Positions 44,146 to 51,901 of a stretch of DNA of 64,000 nt are shown here, piece by piece. The notes under the pieces are model-generated. The model saw nothing but the letters and a program-made list of their open reading frames with translations. It searched no databases and was not told where the DNA came from. Made by a program: the position numbers and the translations under genes. This DNA comes from Bacillota bacterium (GTDB lineage Bacteria > Bacillota > Ch66): contig JABLXP010000003.1 of assembly GCA_013178045.1 (NCBI GenBank), positions 1 to 64,000 of the forward strand. The letters run 5' to 3'. The stretch's first letter is position 1. Every line of letters begins with the position of its first letter.

Positions 44146-45233
44146 AAAATAACCCCCTCGTCTAATTCGGCGATTACGGGTTCCCCAGCGCGGGCCGCCC
44201 AGACTTGCGCCGGATTCGGACACACTTCTCGGATCGCAGCCTCTTCGCTGGCCATGTACACCCGATGGCCATCCCGAGCGCAAACCATCGGTCGCAGCTT
44301 AATCCGATCATTCAAAGCAAGCATACCACGGCTGTACCCAACGATGACACTAAAGGGGCCATTTAACATCGCCGATCCGTAGACCATCCGCAGTTCTTCC
44401 TGACGCCGGGATTCGACCGGGTTTAACCGATCAATGCGCTTCCAGAAAGGAGGCGCCATAACCTGACAGGCTTCGGCCAGTGACAAACCATGCCGCCGGT
44501 GGAGCAGGTCAAATGTATAAGTCACAACCTCGGTGTCGGTCTGCAAGGTGCAGTAATAACCAAAAGTCTCCAGATAGCGCTTATTAATCCCGTAAGAGGA
44601 GATTTCCCCATTGTGGACAACTGACCAGTCTAACAGGACGAAGGGGTGCGCTCCGGCCCACCAACCAGGTGTGTTTGTCGGGAAACGACCATGCGCTGTC
44701 CAGAGGTAGCCTTCGTATTCCTCTAACCGAAAGAACCGTCCGATGTCTTCTGGGAAACCGACTCCCTTGAACGCCCCCATATTCTTCCCGCTGGAGAAGA
44801 TGAAGGCGCCGGGAATACGGTGGTTGACGTGCATTACCGCTTCCACCACCAAATCAGCTACATCCACCTTACAGTCGCGCTGTACTTCATCTTTGAGCCG
44901 GATAAAATACCGCCAGAGCAAAGGATGATCGGTTATGTCAGGCTGCGGGTCGACAGGAATCATTTCCGCGTGGTCAACCATGAATTTACTCTTCAGGTAC
45001 TCCTCCGTCTGATGGCGGTTCGCCTCTTGTTCGTACATAATGTGGAAGGCATAATGCTCTTTAAACTCAGGGTAGATTCCATAAGCGGCGAATCCCCCTC
45101 CTAGCCCATTCGAGCGGTCGTGCATGACAGAAATTGCTTGAATTATCTCTTCACCGTTAAATCGCCGTCCTTTTGTATCCATAATGCCGACAATCGAACA
45201 CCCGGACGGGATGCGCGGGATTTCTCCCTGCAT
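44142..45233 (-). CDS. Glutamate synthase class II amidotransferase subunit (GltB1-like)
   Basis: 363 aa from ATG 45233, chosen because TGGAGGTGAGG lies just upstream; the longer frame to 45365 would run through the leader hairpins. The nucleophile Cys12 is in SGCSIVGIMD, preceded by a short propeptide. Further GATase class II motifs (RFPTNTPGWW; HNGEISSYG; TDTEV) follow. It releases ammonia from glutamine for the FMN subunit. Its own antitermination leader and promoter sit upstream. Confidence 0.9.
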   Translation of the reverse strand: MQGEIPRIPSGCSIVGIMDTKGRRFNGEEIIQAISVMHDRSNGLGGGFAAYGIYPEFKEHYAFHIMYEQEANRHQTEEYLKSKFMVDHAEMIPVDPQPDITDHPLLWRYFIRLKDEVQRDCKVDVADLVVEAVMHVNHRIPGAFIFSSGKNMGAFKGVGFPEDIGRFFRLEEYEGYLWTAHGRFPTNTPGWWAGAHPFVLLDWSVVHNGEISSYGINKRYLETFGYYCTLQTDTEVVTYTFDLLHRRHGLSLAEACQVMAPPFWKRIDRLNPVESRRQEELRMVYGSAMLNGPFSVIVGYSRGMLALNDRIKLRPMVCARDGHRVYMASEEAAIREVCPNPAQVWAARAGEPVIAELDEGVIL

Positions 45234-45280
45234 AACCTCACCTCCAGAAACAAATAATATAATTTCAATATTAGGGCGGA

Positions 45281-45368
45281 AAAACAAAACGTCCCCCGCA
45301 CAAACGAAACCGTTGTGTGCACGAGGACGCCATTGCCCACGCGACTGACAGACACAACCTTGCATCTG
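45281..45368 (-). promoter_or_regulatory. ANTAR-type dual-hexaloop antitermination leader of the glutamate synthase operon
   Basis: Minus strand, 5' to 3': P1 CAGATGC-AAGGTT-GTGTCTG (45368-45349), 10-base linker, P2 GGGC-AATGGC-GTCC (45338-45325). Both loops are six bases with A1 and G4. The 3' arm of P2 (GTCC and next bases) also pairs with GGGACG (to about 45290) around an inner GCACA/TGTGC hairpin, giving a terminator followed by TTTTGTTTT. ANTAR protein binding to P1-P2 would block terminator formation. Confidence 0.8.
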
Positions 45369-45392
45369 CCATCTCTTGTTTACGCTAAGCTA

Positions 45393-45420
45393 ATTATAGC
45401 AAATTGTATCGCTTGAACAA
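45393..45420 (-). promoter_or_regulatory. Promoter of the glutamate synthase operon
   Basis: Minus strand: TTGTTC (45420-45415), 16 bases, TATAAT (45398-45393). The start would lie about 20 bases before hairpin P1. Confidence 0.75.
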
Positions 45421-45492
45421 GGGATTTTCTAAAAGAATGCTGTATACTTGCTTATTTCTTCAATTTGGCCGTCCTGGCTATTGTATTTCCAG

Positions 45493-46503
45493 CTAATTCC
45501 CAAATTTTAATCCAAAGCGTTCAGCCAATAATAGTCTGGTTGTCTGCCAGTTCAAACCTCCCCTGAGTCGGGCCCGTTCATGCTGAGAGAGGTCCACTAC
45601 CGACTGGATTACGCGTTCAGCCGCTTCTCTCTCACCAAGGTGTTGGAGCAGCATCCCACCGGCCAAAAAAACTGATTTGACTACATCCAGTGGTTCAGCC
45701 TGCTGCAAGTTGCAGGTGCATTCAAACACGCCAACTTCGTCCCCTAGATTACCTTCGTAGGCCAGCATAGACTGTCCAGCCAGCACCCGGCACAAACTGG
45801 TCACCACCAGGGCATAGTTCGGTGGTACGAGCAAAAGGTCGCATTCACTCGGTTGTTCAACCAGTCGAACTACGAGTTGGTCCAGTTGAATGTCTTCAAA
45901 AACAATGTCCGAGTATTCCTGAGCAACACTACGTGAGCACTCCAGATACAACCCATCGCTTATCTTCATCTGGTTCATCTGGTTCATCTGGTTCATCTGG
46001 TGCACCAGAGTGACCTTTCGTCGTTGGTATTTCCTGGCCAGGTTAAATGCCAGCCGGCTGATTCGTTCTGCTCCTCTGCGCGTTACCACCGAGGTACACT
46101 GGACGACATCTTTGCCCAATTTACGTTCGGATACCCCCAGACTTCCCTCCTGGTTTTCCCGAATCACCAGGACGTTCAGGTTGTGACGGTAGGAATTAAG
46201 ATTGACAATCTGACAAATATTGGAGTACAGCTTTAACCTCCGCCGTAAGGTAATGTTCAAATCCATTCCTCCACCAGTTTCGTTTAATCCAAGGAACGAT
46301 AACTTTAACCCAATCCCGTTTCGTTTGATACACTTTAACACATAATCAGGCAGCGGGGTACCGCTTTCCGCCATCACCCCACGCCCCGCACGGACTATTT
46401 CCCACTCACATCTGACCCCGGCTATTTCGAACATCTTCTGGGTCGTTTCCAGGATCTCTCGACCGATGCCGTCGGTAACCACAACTGCAATCCCGTGTTT
46501 CAT
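45493..46503 (-). CDS. Diverged isocitrate/isopropylmalate-dehydrogenase-like protein, probably not catalytically normal
   Basis: 336 aa from ATG 46503 (MKHGIAVVVTDGIGREI). The fold is that of beta-decarboxylating dehydrogenases: the Arg-rich substrate strand LRRRLKLYSNI, ENQEGSLG, and GGGM near the C-terminus are recognisable. The metal-binding Asp cluster (usually N-x-x-G-D-x-x-S-D) is changed to NYALVVTSL, with no Asp, and the catalytic-Lys region (usually H-K-A-N) is a four-fold QMN repeat. So it has lost key residues. It lies between carA and the glutamate synthase operon and has its own leader. A regulatory or altered-substrate role is inference. Confidence 0.72.
   Translation of the reverse strand: MKHGIAVVVTDGIGREILETTQKMFEIAGVRCEWEIVRAGRGVMAESGTPLPDYVLKCIKRNGIGLKLSFLGLNETGGGMDLNITLRRRLKLYSNICQIVNLNSYRHNLNVLVIRENQEGSLGVSERKLGKDVVQCTSVVTRRGAERISRLAFNLARKYQRRKVTLVHQMNQMNQMNQMKISDGLYLECSRSVAQEYSDIVFEDIQLDQLVVRLVEQPSECDLLLVPPNYALVVTSLCRVLAGQSMLAYEGNLGDEVGVFECTCNLQQAEPLDVVKSVFLAGGMLLQHLGEREAAERVIQSVVDLSQHERARLRGGLNWQTTRLLLAERFGLKFGN
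45965..46000 (-). repeat. Four tandem copies of a 9-bp repeat inside the IDH-like gene
   Basis: TTCATCTGG repeated four times in frame, coding for Gln-Met-Asn units on the minus strand. Copy-number change by slippage would insert or delete three residues at a time without shifting the frame, at the place of the normal catalytic Lys loop. Confidence 0.9.
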
Positions 46504-46521
46504 CACTATCCCTCCATTCTC

Positions 46522-46600
46522 TATAAAAAGTTCAACCAGTGATTGATCATCACCGGAAGAACGTCTTTGCTCTAGTGCAAAGCACCATATCGTGCTTTGC
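46522..46600 (-). promoter_or_regulatory. Candidate ANTAR-type leader of the IDH-like gene
   Basis: Minus strand: hairpin GCAAAGCAC/GTGCTTTGC with loop GATATG (46600-46577), then GAGC-AAAGAC-GTTC (46572-46559), a six-base loop with A1 and G4. The GTTC arm also forms the base of a terminator (GTTC...CCGGTGAT/ATCACTGG...GAAC, to 46530) followed by TTTTTATAG. The first hairpin does not have the A1/G4 loop and may instead be a carA-end structure, so this leader is less sure than the other four. Confidence 0.55.
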
Positions 46601-46616
46601 ATGAATCTTAAATTTT

Positions 46617-47684
46617 TTACGCCAGCAAGCTTACAAATTCATTAAACAAATGACAGGTGTCCAGGTGCCCTGGCGCACCTTCGGGATGAAACTGAGCAGT
46701 GAAAATTGGCCAGCGTTTATGGCGCAGTCCTTCCACCGTTCCATCATTCAAGTTGCGAAAAGTGACCTCGAGGTCAGTCCCGCCCAACGAAGCCTCATCA
46801 ACCGCGAACCCGTGATTCTGGGAAGTAATATAGACCTGACCGGAGTCTCTGTCTTTGACCGGGTGGTTCATTCCCCGGTGTCCAAATTTAAGTTTATACG
46901 TGTCTGCGCCGCAGGCCAGCGCGACAATCTGGTGCCCGAGGCAAATTCCCAAAATTGGCATTTCACCCAGCAGTTCTTGAACTGTGGTAATTGCGTATGA
47001 AACCATTTTGGGATTGCCGGGGCCGTTAGACAGGACCAGCCCGGCGGGCCGGTACGATCGGATCGCTGGCGCGCCGGTGCCGGCCGGCACAACCACCACC
47101 TCGCAGCCTTCCCTGGCCAGAAAACGCAGGATACTGGTCTTCACCCCAAAGTCCATCACTACCACCCGCTTTAGACCGGTGGAAAAAGTATACGACGCCG
47201 CCGTGGTCACCCGGGAGACCAGATCTTGCTCGGAGATGTCAGGAATTTGCTCTACCGTAGCTAAAAGCCGATCAATCTGCTCGGGTTGCGTGGTGATCCA
47301 ACCCCGCATCGTCCCCTGCTGGCGTAGTTTTCTGGTTAAGGCCCGGGTATCTACCTCAGCGAGCACTGGAATGCCGGCCTGCCGCAGGAAAGCCTCAAGT
47401 CGCGCCTGGCTCTGCCAGTGATTGGGCCGCTGGCACAGCTCCCGCACCACGAAACCGGTAACCTGAATACCGTTCGATTCGAAGACCTGGGGATTAATTC
47501 CATAGTTGCCGATATTCGGGTAGGTCATCACCACGATCTGCCCACAATACGAAGGGTCACTGAGCAGTTCCTCGTAGCCGACCATACCGGTATTAAATAC
47601 AACTTCACCCCCACGGGTTGCCACAGCTCCACACGCCTTGCCCTGAAAAACGGTTCCATCGGCTAAAACTAAATATCCGAGAAT
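46617..47684 (-). CDS. carA: Carbamoyl-phosphate synthase small subunit
   Basis: 355 aa. The N-terminal domain begins GYLVLADGTVFQGKACGA and GEVVFNTGMVGYEE; the glutaminase domain has the nucleophile Cys in GICLGHQ and the His-Glu pair in FHPEGAPG. The only in-frame start close to the conserved N-terminus is ATT at 47684, seven bases after GGGAGGGG; the nearby ATG is out of frame and followed by a stop. So translation seems to start at ATT, unless a one-base error exists. The large subunit carB is not adjacent. Provides ammonia for carbamoyl phosphate (pyrimidines, arginine). Confidence 0.88.
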   Translation of the reverse strand: MLGYLVLADGTVFQGKACGAVATRGGEVVFNTGMVGYEELLSDPSYCGQIVVMTYPNIGNYGINPQVFESNGIQVTGFVVRELCQRPNHWQSQARLEAFLRQAGIPVLAEVDTRALTRKLRQQGTMRGWITTQPEQIDRLLATVEQIPDISEQDLVSRVTTAASYTFSTGLKRVVVMDFGVKTSILRFLAREGCEVVVVPAGTGAPAIRSYRPAGLVLSNGPGNPKMVSYAITTVQELLGEMPILGICLGHQIVALACGADTYKLKFGHRGMNHPVKDRDSGQVYITSQNHGFAVDEASLGGTDLEVTFRNLNDGTVEGLRHKRWPIFTAQFHPEGAPGHLDTCHLFNEFVSLLA

Positions 47685-47732
47685 ACGTCATCCCCTCCCA
47701 ACCCGGTTTATTTCGCTGACACAAATAGTCTC

Positions 47733-47818
47733 GAAAAAACAAAGTGCTCCCAAACTAGGCGGTTTTACCCGCCAGCTCAAGAGCACCTTTGCCCTTTAGA
47801 CGATACCCCAATGCATCG
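47733..47818 (-). promoter_or_regulatory. ANTAR-type dual-hexaloop antitermination leader of carA
   Basis: Minus strand: P1 CGATGC-ATTGGG-GTATCG (47818-47801), 6-base linker, P2 GGGC-AAAGGT-GCTC (47794-47781). Both loops have A1 and G4. The P2 3' arm GTGCTC also pairs with GAGCAC (47749-47744) around a GGCGG/CCGCC hairpin to form a terminator followed by TTTGTTTTTT. I saw no clear promoter, though a TATGAT-like -10 lies near 47855. Confidence 0.8.
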
Positions 47819-47902
47819 CAAGCAAATATTCAGTTACCCATTGTTATGTTATTATCATACACCATGACCGGCAGTGTGTAAACACCCTTTTATTTCCGCG
47901 CC

Positions 47903-49156
47903 CTACTGGAGACCCCAGGCCCGGTTATAACACTCAACGGCCAATTGGTGCTCCCCCTGGACGGCGTAGATATTCCCCTTGTGACTCCAGACTGAACGGT
48001 TTTGTGGATTTTTGCGGATCACCCGGTCAAAATATTCGAGGGCCTCGCTGTATTTTTCAAGTTTAGCCAGACAAACCCCTTTATTTTGTAGGAGGGCCTC
48101 ATTACCAGGATCCAGTTCCAGGGCTCGGTCATAGTTAGCCAACGCTTCTTCAAGCCGTCCGGCTTCTTCCAGACAAAGTGCATAGTTGTTCAGGAGAGTA
48201 GCATCCGGTTCATGCTGTTCGAACAGTTGCTCATAATACTTTAAAGCAGCCGGGTAATCGCCCATCTTCACCAGAACACCTGCCAGGTTTTCAATAATTT
48301 CTTCATCGCACCCACCCTGTTCAACCGCCAGCCGGTAGTATTCAGCCGCTTCGTCAAAGCGTTTCAGGTGGGTCAAACAAACCCCGATATTATTTAACAA
48401 CTGCGGTTCCTTCAGGCCACACCGATAGGCGGTTAGAAAACTCTGCAAAGCTCCCTCCACATTCCCTAGTTTGCTCAGGACTAACCCTTGATTGTTCCAG
48501 AGCACGCCGTCGTGGGGAGCGATTTGCGTCGCCAGGGCGAACAGCCGCTGTGCTTCTTCTAGATTCCCTTCTGCCTGTCGATACAGCCCAAGGTTATTTA
48601 GTACAGTGACATCGTGCGGATTAATAGCTAAAGCTCTCTGCCAACACTGCACCGCTTTATCCGGCTGTCCAAGTTTTAAGAAACATTCTCCTTGCAAATT
48701 GAAGCCTTTGACCGAATTAGGGTAACATTCGAGCGTTACCTTGGTAACCTCCAGTCCCTTTTCAAAATGCTCGGCTGCTTGATAAGCTGTCGCCAGCCAA
48801 TATAGGTAATCCTCTTCCGGTACACTCATGGCTATAGCCCATTCAAAACATTCAGCAGCCAGCTTTGGCCGCCCCTGTTCTAAATACAGCTGGCCGAGCC
48901 GAAAATAGCGTCGGGGATTTCCCTTGCCACTCTTCAGGGCATGTTCCAATCGCTCAATCTGGGCAGCCGGGGTCATTCGCCACCAGAAGATCTCCTGCAC
49001 CCATGCATACAATTTATTCCACACCTGGTACCACATCCTTTCCCATTGGCTTACCCTTTCGATGCCGTTACCAGGTTCTATATTTCTGCCAATCCCTCCC
49101 ATCTCCTGCTCGAAAAACCCAAGAATCGTCCAACAAATCCCTGCAGAAAAGGACAT
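47903..49156 (-). CDS. TPR-repeat protein
   Basis: Up to 417 aa, about ten tetratricopeptide repeats from residue 70 onward (for example YFRLGQLYLEQGRPKLAAECFEWAI; YDRALELDPGNEALLQNKGVC). The N-terminal 60 residues are Trp-rich and may be partly untranslated; ATG codons at 49102 and 49036 are alternative starts. No signal peptide or enzymatic domain, so a scaffold role is likely. The partner is unknown. Confidence 0.8.
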   Translation of the reverse strand: MSFSAGICWTILGFFEQEMGGIGRNIEPGNGIERVSQWERMWYQVWNKLYAWVQEIFWWRMTPAAQIERLEHALKSGKGNPRRYFRLGQLYLEQGRPKLAAECFEWAIAMSVPEEDYLYWLATAYQAAEHFEKGLEVTKVTLECYPNSVKGFNLQGECFLKLGQPDKAVQCWQRALAINPHDVTVLNNLGLYRQAEGNLEEAQRLFALATQIAPHDGVLWNNQGLVLSKLGNVEGALQSFLTAYRCGLKEPQLLNNIGVCLTHLKRFDEAAEYYRLAVEQGGCDEEIIENLAGVLVKMGDYPAALKYYEQLFEQHEPDATLLNNYALCLEEAGRLEEALANYDRALELDPGNEALLQNKGVCLAKLEKYSEALEYFDRVIRKNPQNRSVWSHKGNIYAVQGEHQLAVECYNRAWGLQ

Positions 49157-49278
49157 CCTCTTCTAAATTAATCAAAACAATGGACATTGTGTCGTTTAAA
49201 CTACCGTTCGGAAATTTTCGTCTTTGACGCCAGCCGCTGTCTGAAGACAGGAGTTACTCACCCGTAGCTGGCTGCCGT

Positions 49279-50085
49279 TCAGAAGAAACGGTGGGTGACC
49301 AGTTGATCAACAAGCACCAGTATGCCGATTAACCAAACGTAATAGGCAAATCCCCGCAGGCTCCCCCGAGCCAGGACCCGGAGCATAAAGCGGATGGCCA
49401 AGTACCCTGAAATAGCGGCGACCAGTGTGCCCACAGCCAGCGGAACAGTACCAATCCCCTGGGGTGCTCCCGCGGTGCTGAAGAGCGGCTTAGCGGCAAA
49501 AACTGCTGCGCCCAGGATCGCCGGAACAGACAGCAGGAAGGAATAGCGTGCCGCCAGCTCACGATTAAGCCCTCGCAACAGTGCCCCCGCAATGGTTAAA
49601 CCGGAACGGGATACCGCGGGCAGAATGGCCAAGCCCTGCATGGTACCGATAAACAACGCGTCAACATAACTTGTTTGCGTCAAGGTCTTATTCCTCGACC
49701 GAACAGATTCCGCCCACCACAGAACAGCCCCGGTCAGCAAAAATTCAAGGCCTAAGGTCTGGCCAGAACTAAACAATTCTGCAAAAACATCATTCAACAA
49801 GATTCCAATCAGGGCGGTGGGGATCGTTCCGGCGACAACCAGGAGAGTCAGCCGGCTGAACGGGCGGCGCACCATATACCAGACGTCTTGCCAAAAAATG
49901 ATCAGGACCGCTACCAAGGTACCCAGGTGAACGGCAACATCAAAAACCAGTGCGTCCTGACGGATGCCAAACAACTGTTGAAACAGCACCAAGTGCCCGG
50001 AACTACTCACCGGTAAAAACTCGGTTAAACCCTGGACCAGTCCCAGAATCGTCGCTTCCCAGACAGTCATCTCTATCAACCTCAT
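49279..50085 (-). CDS. uppP: Undecaprenyl-diphosphatase (BacA type)
   Basis: 268 aa integral membrane protein with seven or eight spans. Family motifs LVQGLTEFLPVSSSGHL and the second GLAILPAVSRSGLTIAGAL (Ser-Arg-Ser-Gly) are present. It recycles the undecaprenyl carrier by removing one phosphate; overproduction gives bacitracin resistance. Confidence 0.95.
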   Translation of the reverse strand: MRLIEMTVWEATILGLVQGLTEFLPVSSSGHLVLFQQLFGIRQDALVFDVAVHLGTLVAVLIIFWQDVWYMVRRPFSRLTLLVVAGTIPTALIGILLNDVFAELFSSGQTLGLEFLLTGAVLWWAESVRSRNKTLTQTSYVDALFIGTMQGLAILPAVSRSGLTIAGALLRGLNRELAARYSFLLSVPAILGAAVFAAKPLFSTAGAPQGIGTVPLAVGTLVAAISGYLAIRFMLRVLARGSLRGFAYYVWLIGILVLVDQLVTHRFF

Positions 50086-50177
50086 TCCATAAATTTATCG
50101 TTCACAACTACCAGTATACTGCACCGTAACCGTTTCGACTATTAGGAGCAAATAATTTTTAAAAACAAGGTCAAGAA

Positions 50178-50216
50178 AAAAGCCAACTTCATGGCCTTTC
50201 GCCAGAGTTGGCTTTT
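50178..50216 (-). terminator. Terminator of glnA
   Basis: AAAAGCCAACT/AGTTGGCTTTT with a 17-base loop followed by TTTTTTC on the minus strand. Confidence 0.85.
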
Positions 50217-50235
50217 CGGTGGTTAGGTTAAATCA

Positions 50236-51570
50236 TTAGAACCTGGTCAGGTATTCATCGATTTCCCATTGGTGCACCTGGGTACGGTAGCGGTTCCACT
50301 CGATCGTCTTGGCTTCGATGAAACGGTGGTAAATATGGTCGCCTAGAGCAGATTTGATCACTTCATCCGCTGACAGTTCCTCGAGCGCTTCCTTCAGGCT
50401 GCTGGGGAGACTCCCAATCCCTCGTTTGGCCCGTTCAGCATCATCCATGTGGTAAATGTTCTCATCTGTCGGCGGCGGGGGAGCAATCTTGTTCTTAATC
50501 CCATCGAGCCCAGCTTTTAACATGACTGCCAGAGCCAGGTATGGGTTGCAGCTCGGGTCGGGATTACGCACCTCAATGCGCGTCCCAATCCCACGGCGGG
50601 CCGGGATCCGAATCAGCGGGCTGCGGTTACGTTCTGACCACGCCAGGTAAACCGGAGCTTCGTAGCCGGGAACCAGCCGTTTGTAGGAGTTAACCGTCGG
50701 ATTGGTAATCGCTGCATACGCCCGCGCGTGCTTAAGGACGCCACCAATGTAGTACATCGCTATTTCGCTTAATTGATTGGGCGTATTGGGATCGAAAAAG
50801 GCGTTAACCCCGTCCTTAAACAGTGACTGGTGGCAGTGCATTCCAGAACCATTCTCACCAAAGATCGGTTTCGGCATAAAACTGGCGTGCAACCCGTGTT
50901 TTTGGGCGATAATGCGAACAGTATGTTTGAAAGTAACAATGTTATCGGCGGTCGCCACTGCATCGTCGTACTTGAAGTCAATCTCGTGCTGACCCGGGGC
51001 CACCTCATGATGCGATGCCTCAACCTCAAAGCCCATTTCCTCTAACGCCAACACCATGTCCCGACGAGCGCTTTCGCCCAGGTCAACCGGGGCTAAATCG
51101 AAGTAAGCCGCTTTATCATGGGTCCGGGTTGTCGGAGCGCCTTTCTCATCAGTCTGAAATAGAAAGAACTCCGCTTCTGGCCCAACTTTCATGGAGAACC
51201 CCATCTCAGCCGCCTCGGCCAGGACTCGTTTCAGGGTGTTCCGGGGGCAGCCAGCAAACGGGGTTCCGTCAGGGTTATATACATCGCAGATCATGCGGGC
51301 TTCTGCTCCTTCTCTTGGGCGCCAAGGGAAGACCACAAATGTTGTCGGGTCCGGTCGCAAATACATGTCTGATTCCTCAATCCGGACAAATCCTTCGATG
51401 GATGATCCGTCAAACATCAGTTCTCCATCAAGTGCTTTCGGTAGTTGGTTGACAGGAATGGCTACGTTCTTTAAAACCCCCAAAATATCGGTAAACTGCA
51501 GGAAGATAAAGCGGACATCAAGTTCTTTAGCTCTTTTTAAAACATCCTTGGCTGTTAAGTTATTGGCCAT
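50236..51570 (-). CDS. glnA: Glutamine synthetase type I
   Basis: 444 aa, the length of GSI-alpha enzymes (no adenylylation insert). Active-site motifs: [19 protein letters not shown] (metal Glu), [41 protein letters not shown] and the [11 protein letters not shown] Arg pair. It makes glutamine from glutamate and ammonia with ATP. It has its own dual-hexaloop leader and promoter, and a terminator downstream. Confidence 0.95.
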   Translation of the reverse strand: MANNLTAKDVLKRAKELDVRFIFLQFTDILGVLKNVAIPVNQLPKALDGELMFDGSSIEGFVRIEESDMYLRPDPTTFVVFPWRPREGAEARMICDVYNPDGTPFAGCPRNTLKRVLAEAAEMGFSMKVGPEAEFFLFQTDEKGAPTTRTHDKAAYFDLAPVDLGESARRDMVLALEEMGFEVEASHHEVAPGQHEIDFKYDDAVATADNIVTFKHTVRIIAQKHGLHASFMPKPIFGENGSGMHCHQSLFKDGVNAFFDPNTPNQLSEIAMYYIGGVLKHARAYAAITNPTVNSYKRLVPGYEAPVYLAWSERNRSPLIRIPARRGIGTRIEVRNPDPSCNPYLALAVMLKAGLDGIKNKIAPPPPTDENIYHMDDAERAKRGIGSLPSSLKEALEELSADEVIKSALGDHIYHRFIEAKTIEWNRYRTQVHQWEIDEYLTRF

Positions 51571-51694
51571 AACGATCCCTCACCTTTCTTTAATTGAAGT
51601 TTTGTTGGTTTAAATAATTTCCCAATGATTAAACCTGCTCCCCTCCCCCTTATGTTTCATTAATTGTGGTCAATCGCTAACTGAATTAAGAGAA

Positions 51695-51781
51695 AACAAA
51701 ATAAGACGTCCTTATGTACAGATTTCTGCACCTAAGGACGTCTTTGTCCTTCTTTATTGGAAGTACTCCCTTGTGACTTCC
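51695..51781 (-). promoter_or_regulatory. ANTAR-type dual-hexaloop antitermination leader of glnA
   Basis: Minus strand: P1 GGAAGT-C-AC-AAGGGA-GTACTTCC (51781-51759, one bulged C), 9-base linker, P2 GGAC-AAAGAC-GTCC (51749-51736). Both loops are A-x-x-G-x-x. P2's arm continues as AAGACGTCCTTA, which pairs with TAAGGACGTCTT (51714-51703) around an inner CAGA/TCTG hairpin to give a terminator followed by ATTTTGTTTT. Confidence 0.85.
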
Positions 51782-51901
51782 AAAATATATTATCTTCTTA
51801 GTTGTATTTATAACATATCTTTTTGTAATTGACAAGAGAAAAGTTAAAACATTAACTTTATCTCAAATTATTAACGAATACGTATCATATTCATTTAAGG
51901 T
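51782..51901. other. Remaining interval before glnA2
   Basis: Between the glnA leader and the glnA2 stop. It contains the glnA promoter (51807-51835, listed separately); no gene and no clear glnA2 terminator. Confidence 0.6.
51807..51835 (-). promoter_or_regulatory. Promoter of glnA
   Basis: Minus strand: TTGTCA (51835-51830), 17 bases, TATAAA (51812-51807), about 25 bases before hairpin P1. Confidence 0.75.

Noticed and set aside
42640-44283. Longer N-terminus of the glutamate synthase FMN subunit
   Set aside because: The extra 46 residues are Arg/Gly-rich antisense-like sequence within the upstream gene; ATG 44145 with GAGGGGG fits the family.
45965-46000. Tandem 9-bp repeat as a phase-variation switch
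   Set aside because: The unit is three codons long, so changes in copy number cannot switch the frame on or off; at most they vary the loop length.
51695-51781. T-box or glutamine riboswitch before glnA
   Set aside because: No T-box sequence or specifier loop and no glnA aptamer core; the two A-x-x-G-x-x hexaloops explain the structure better.
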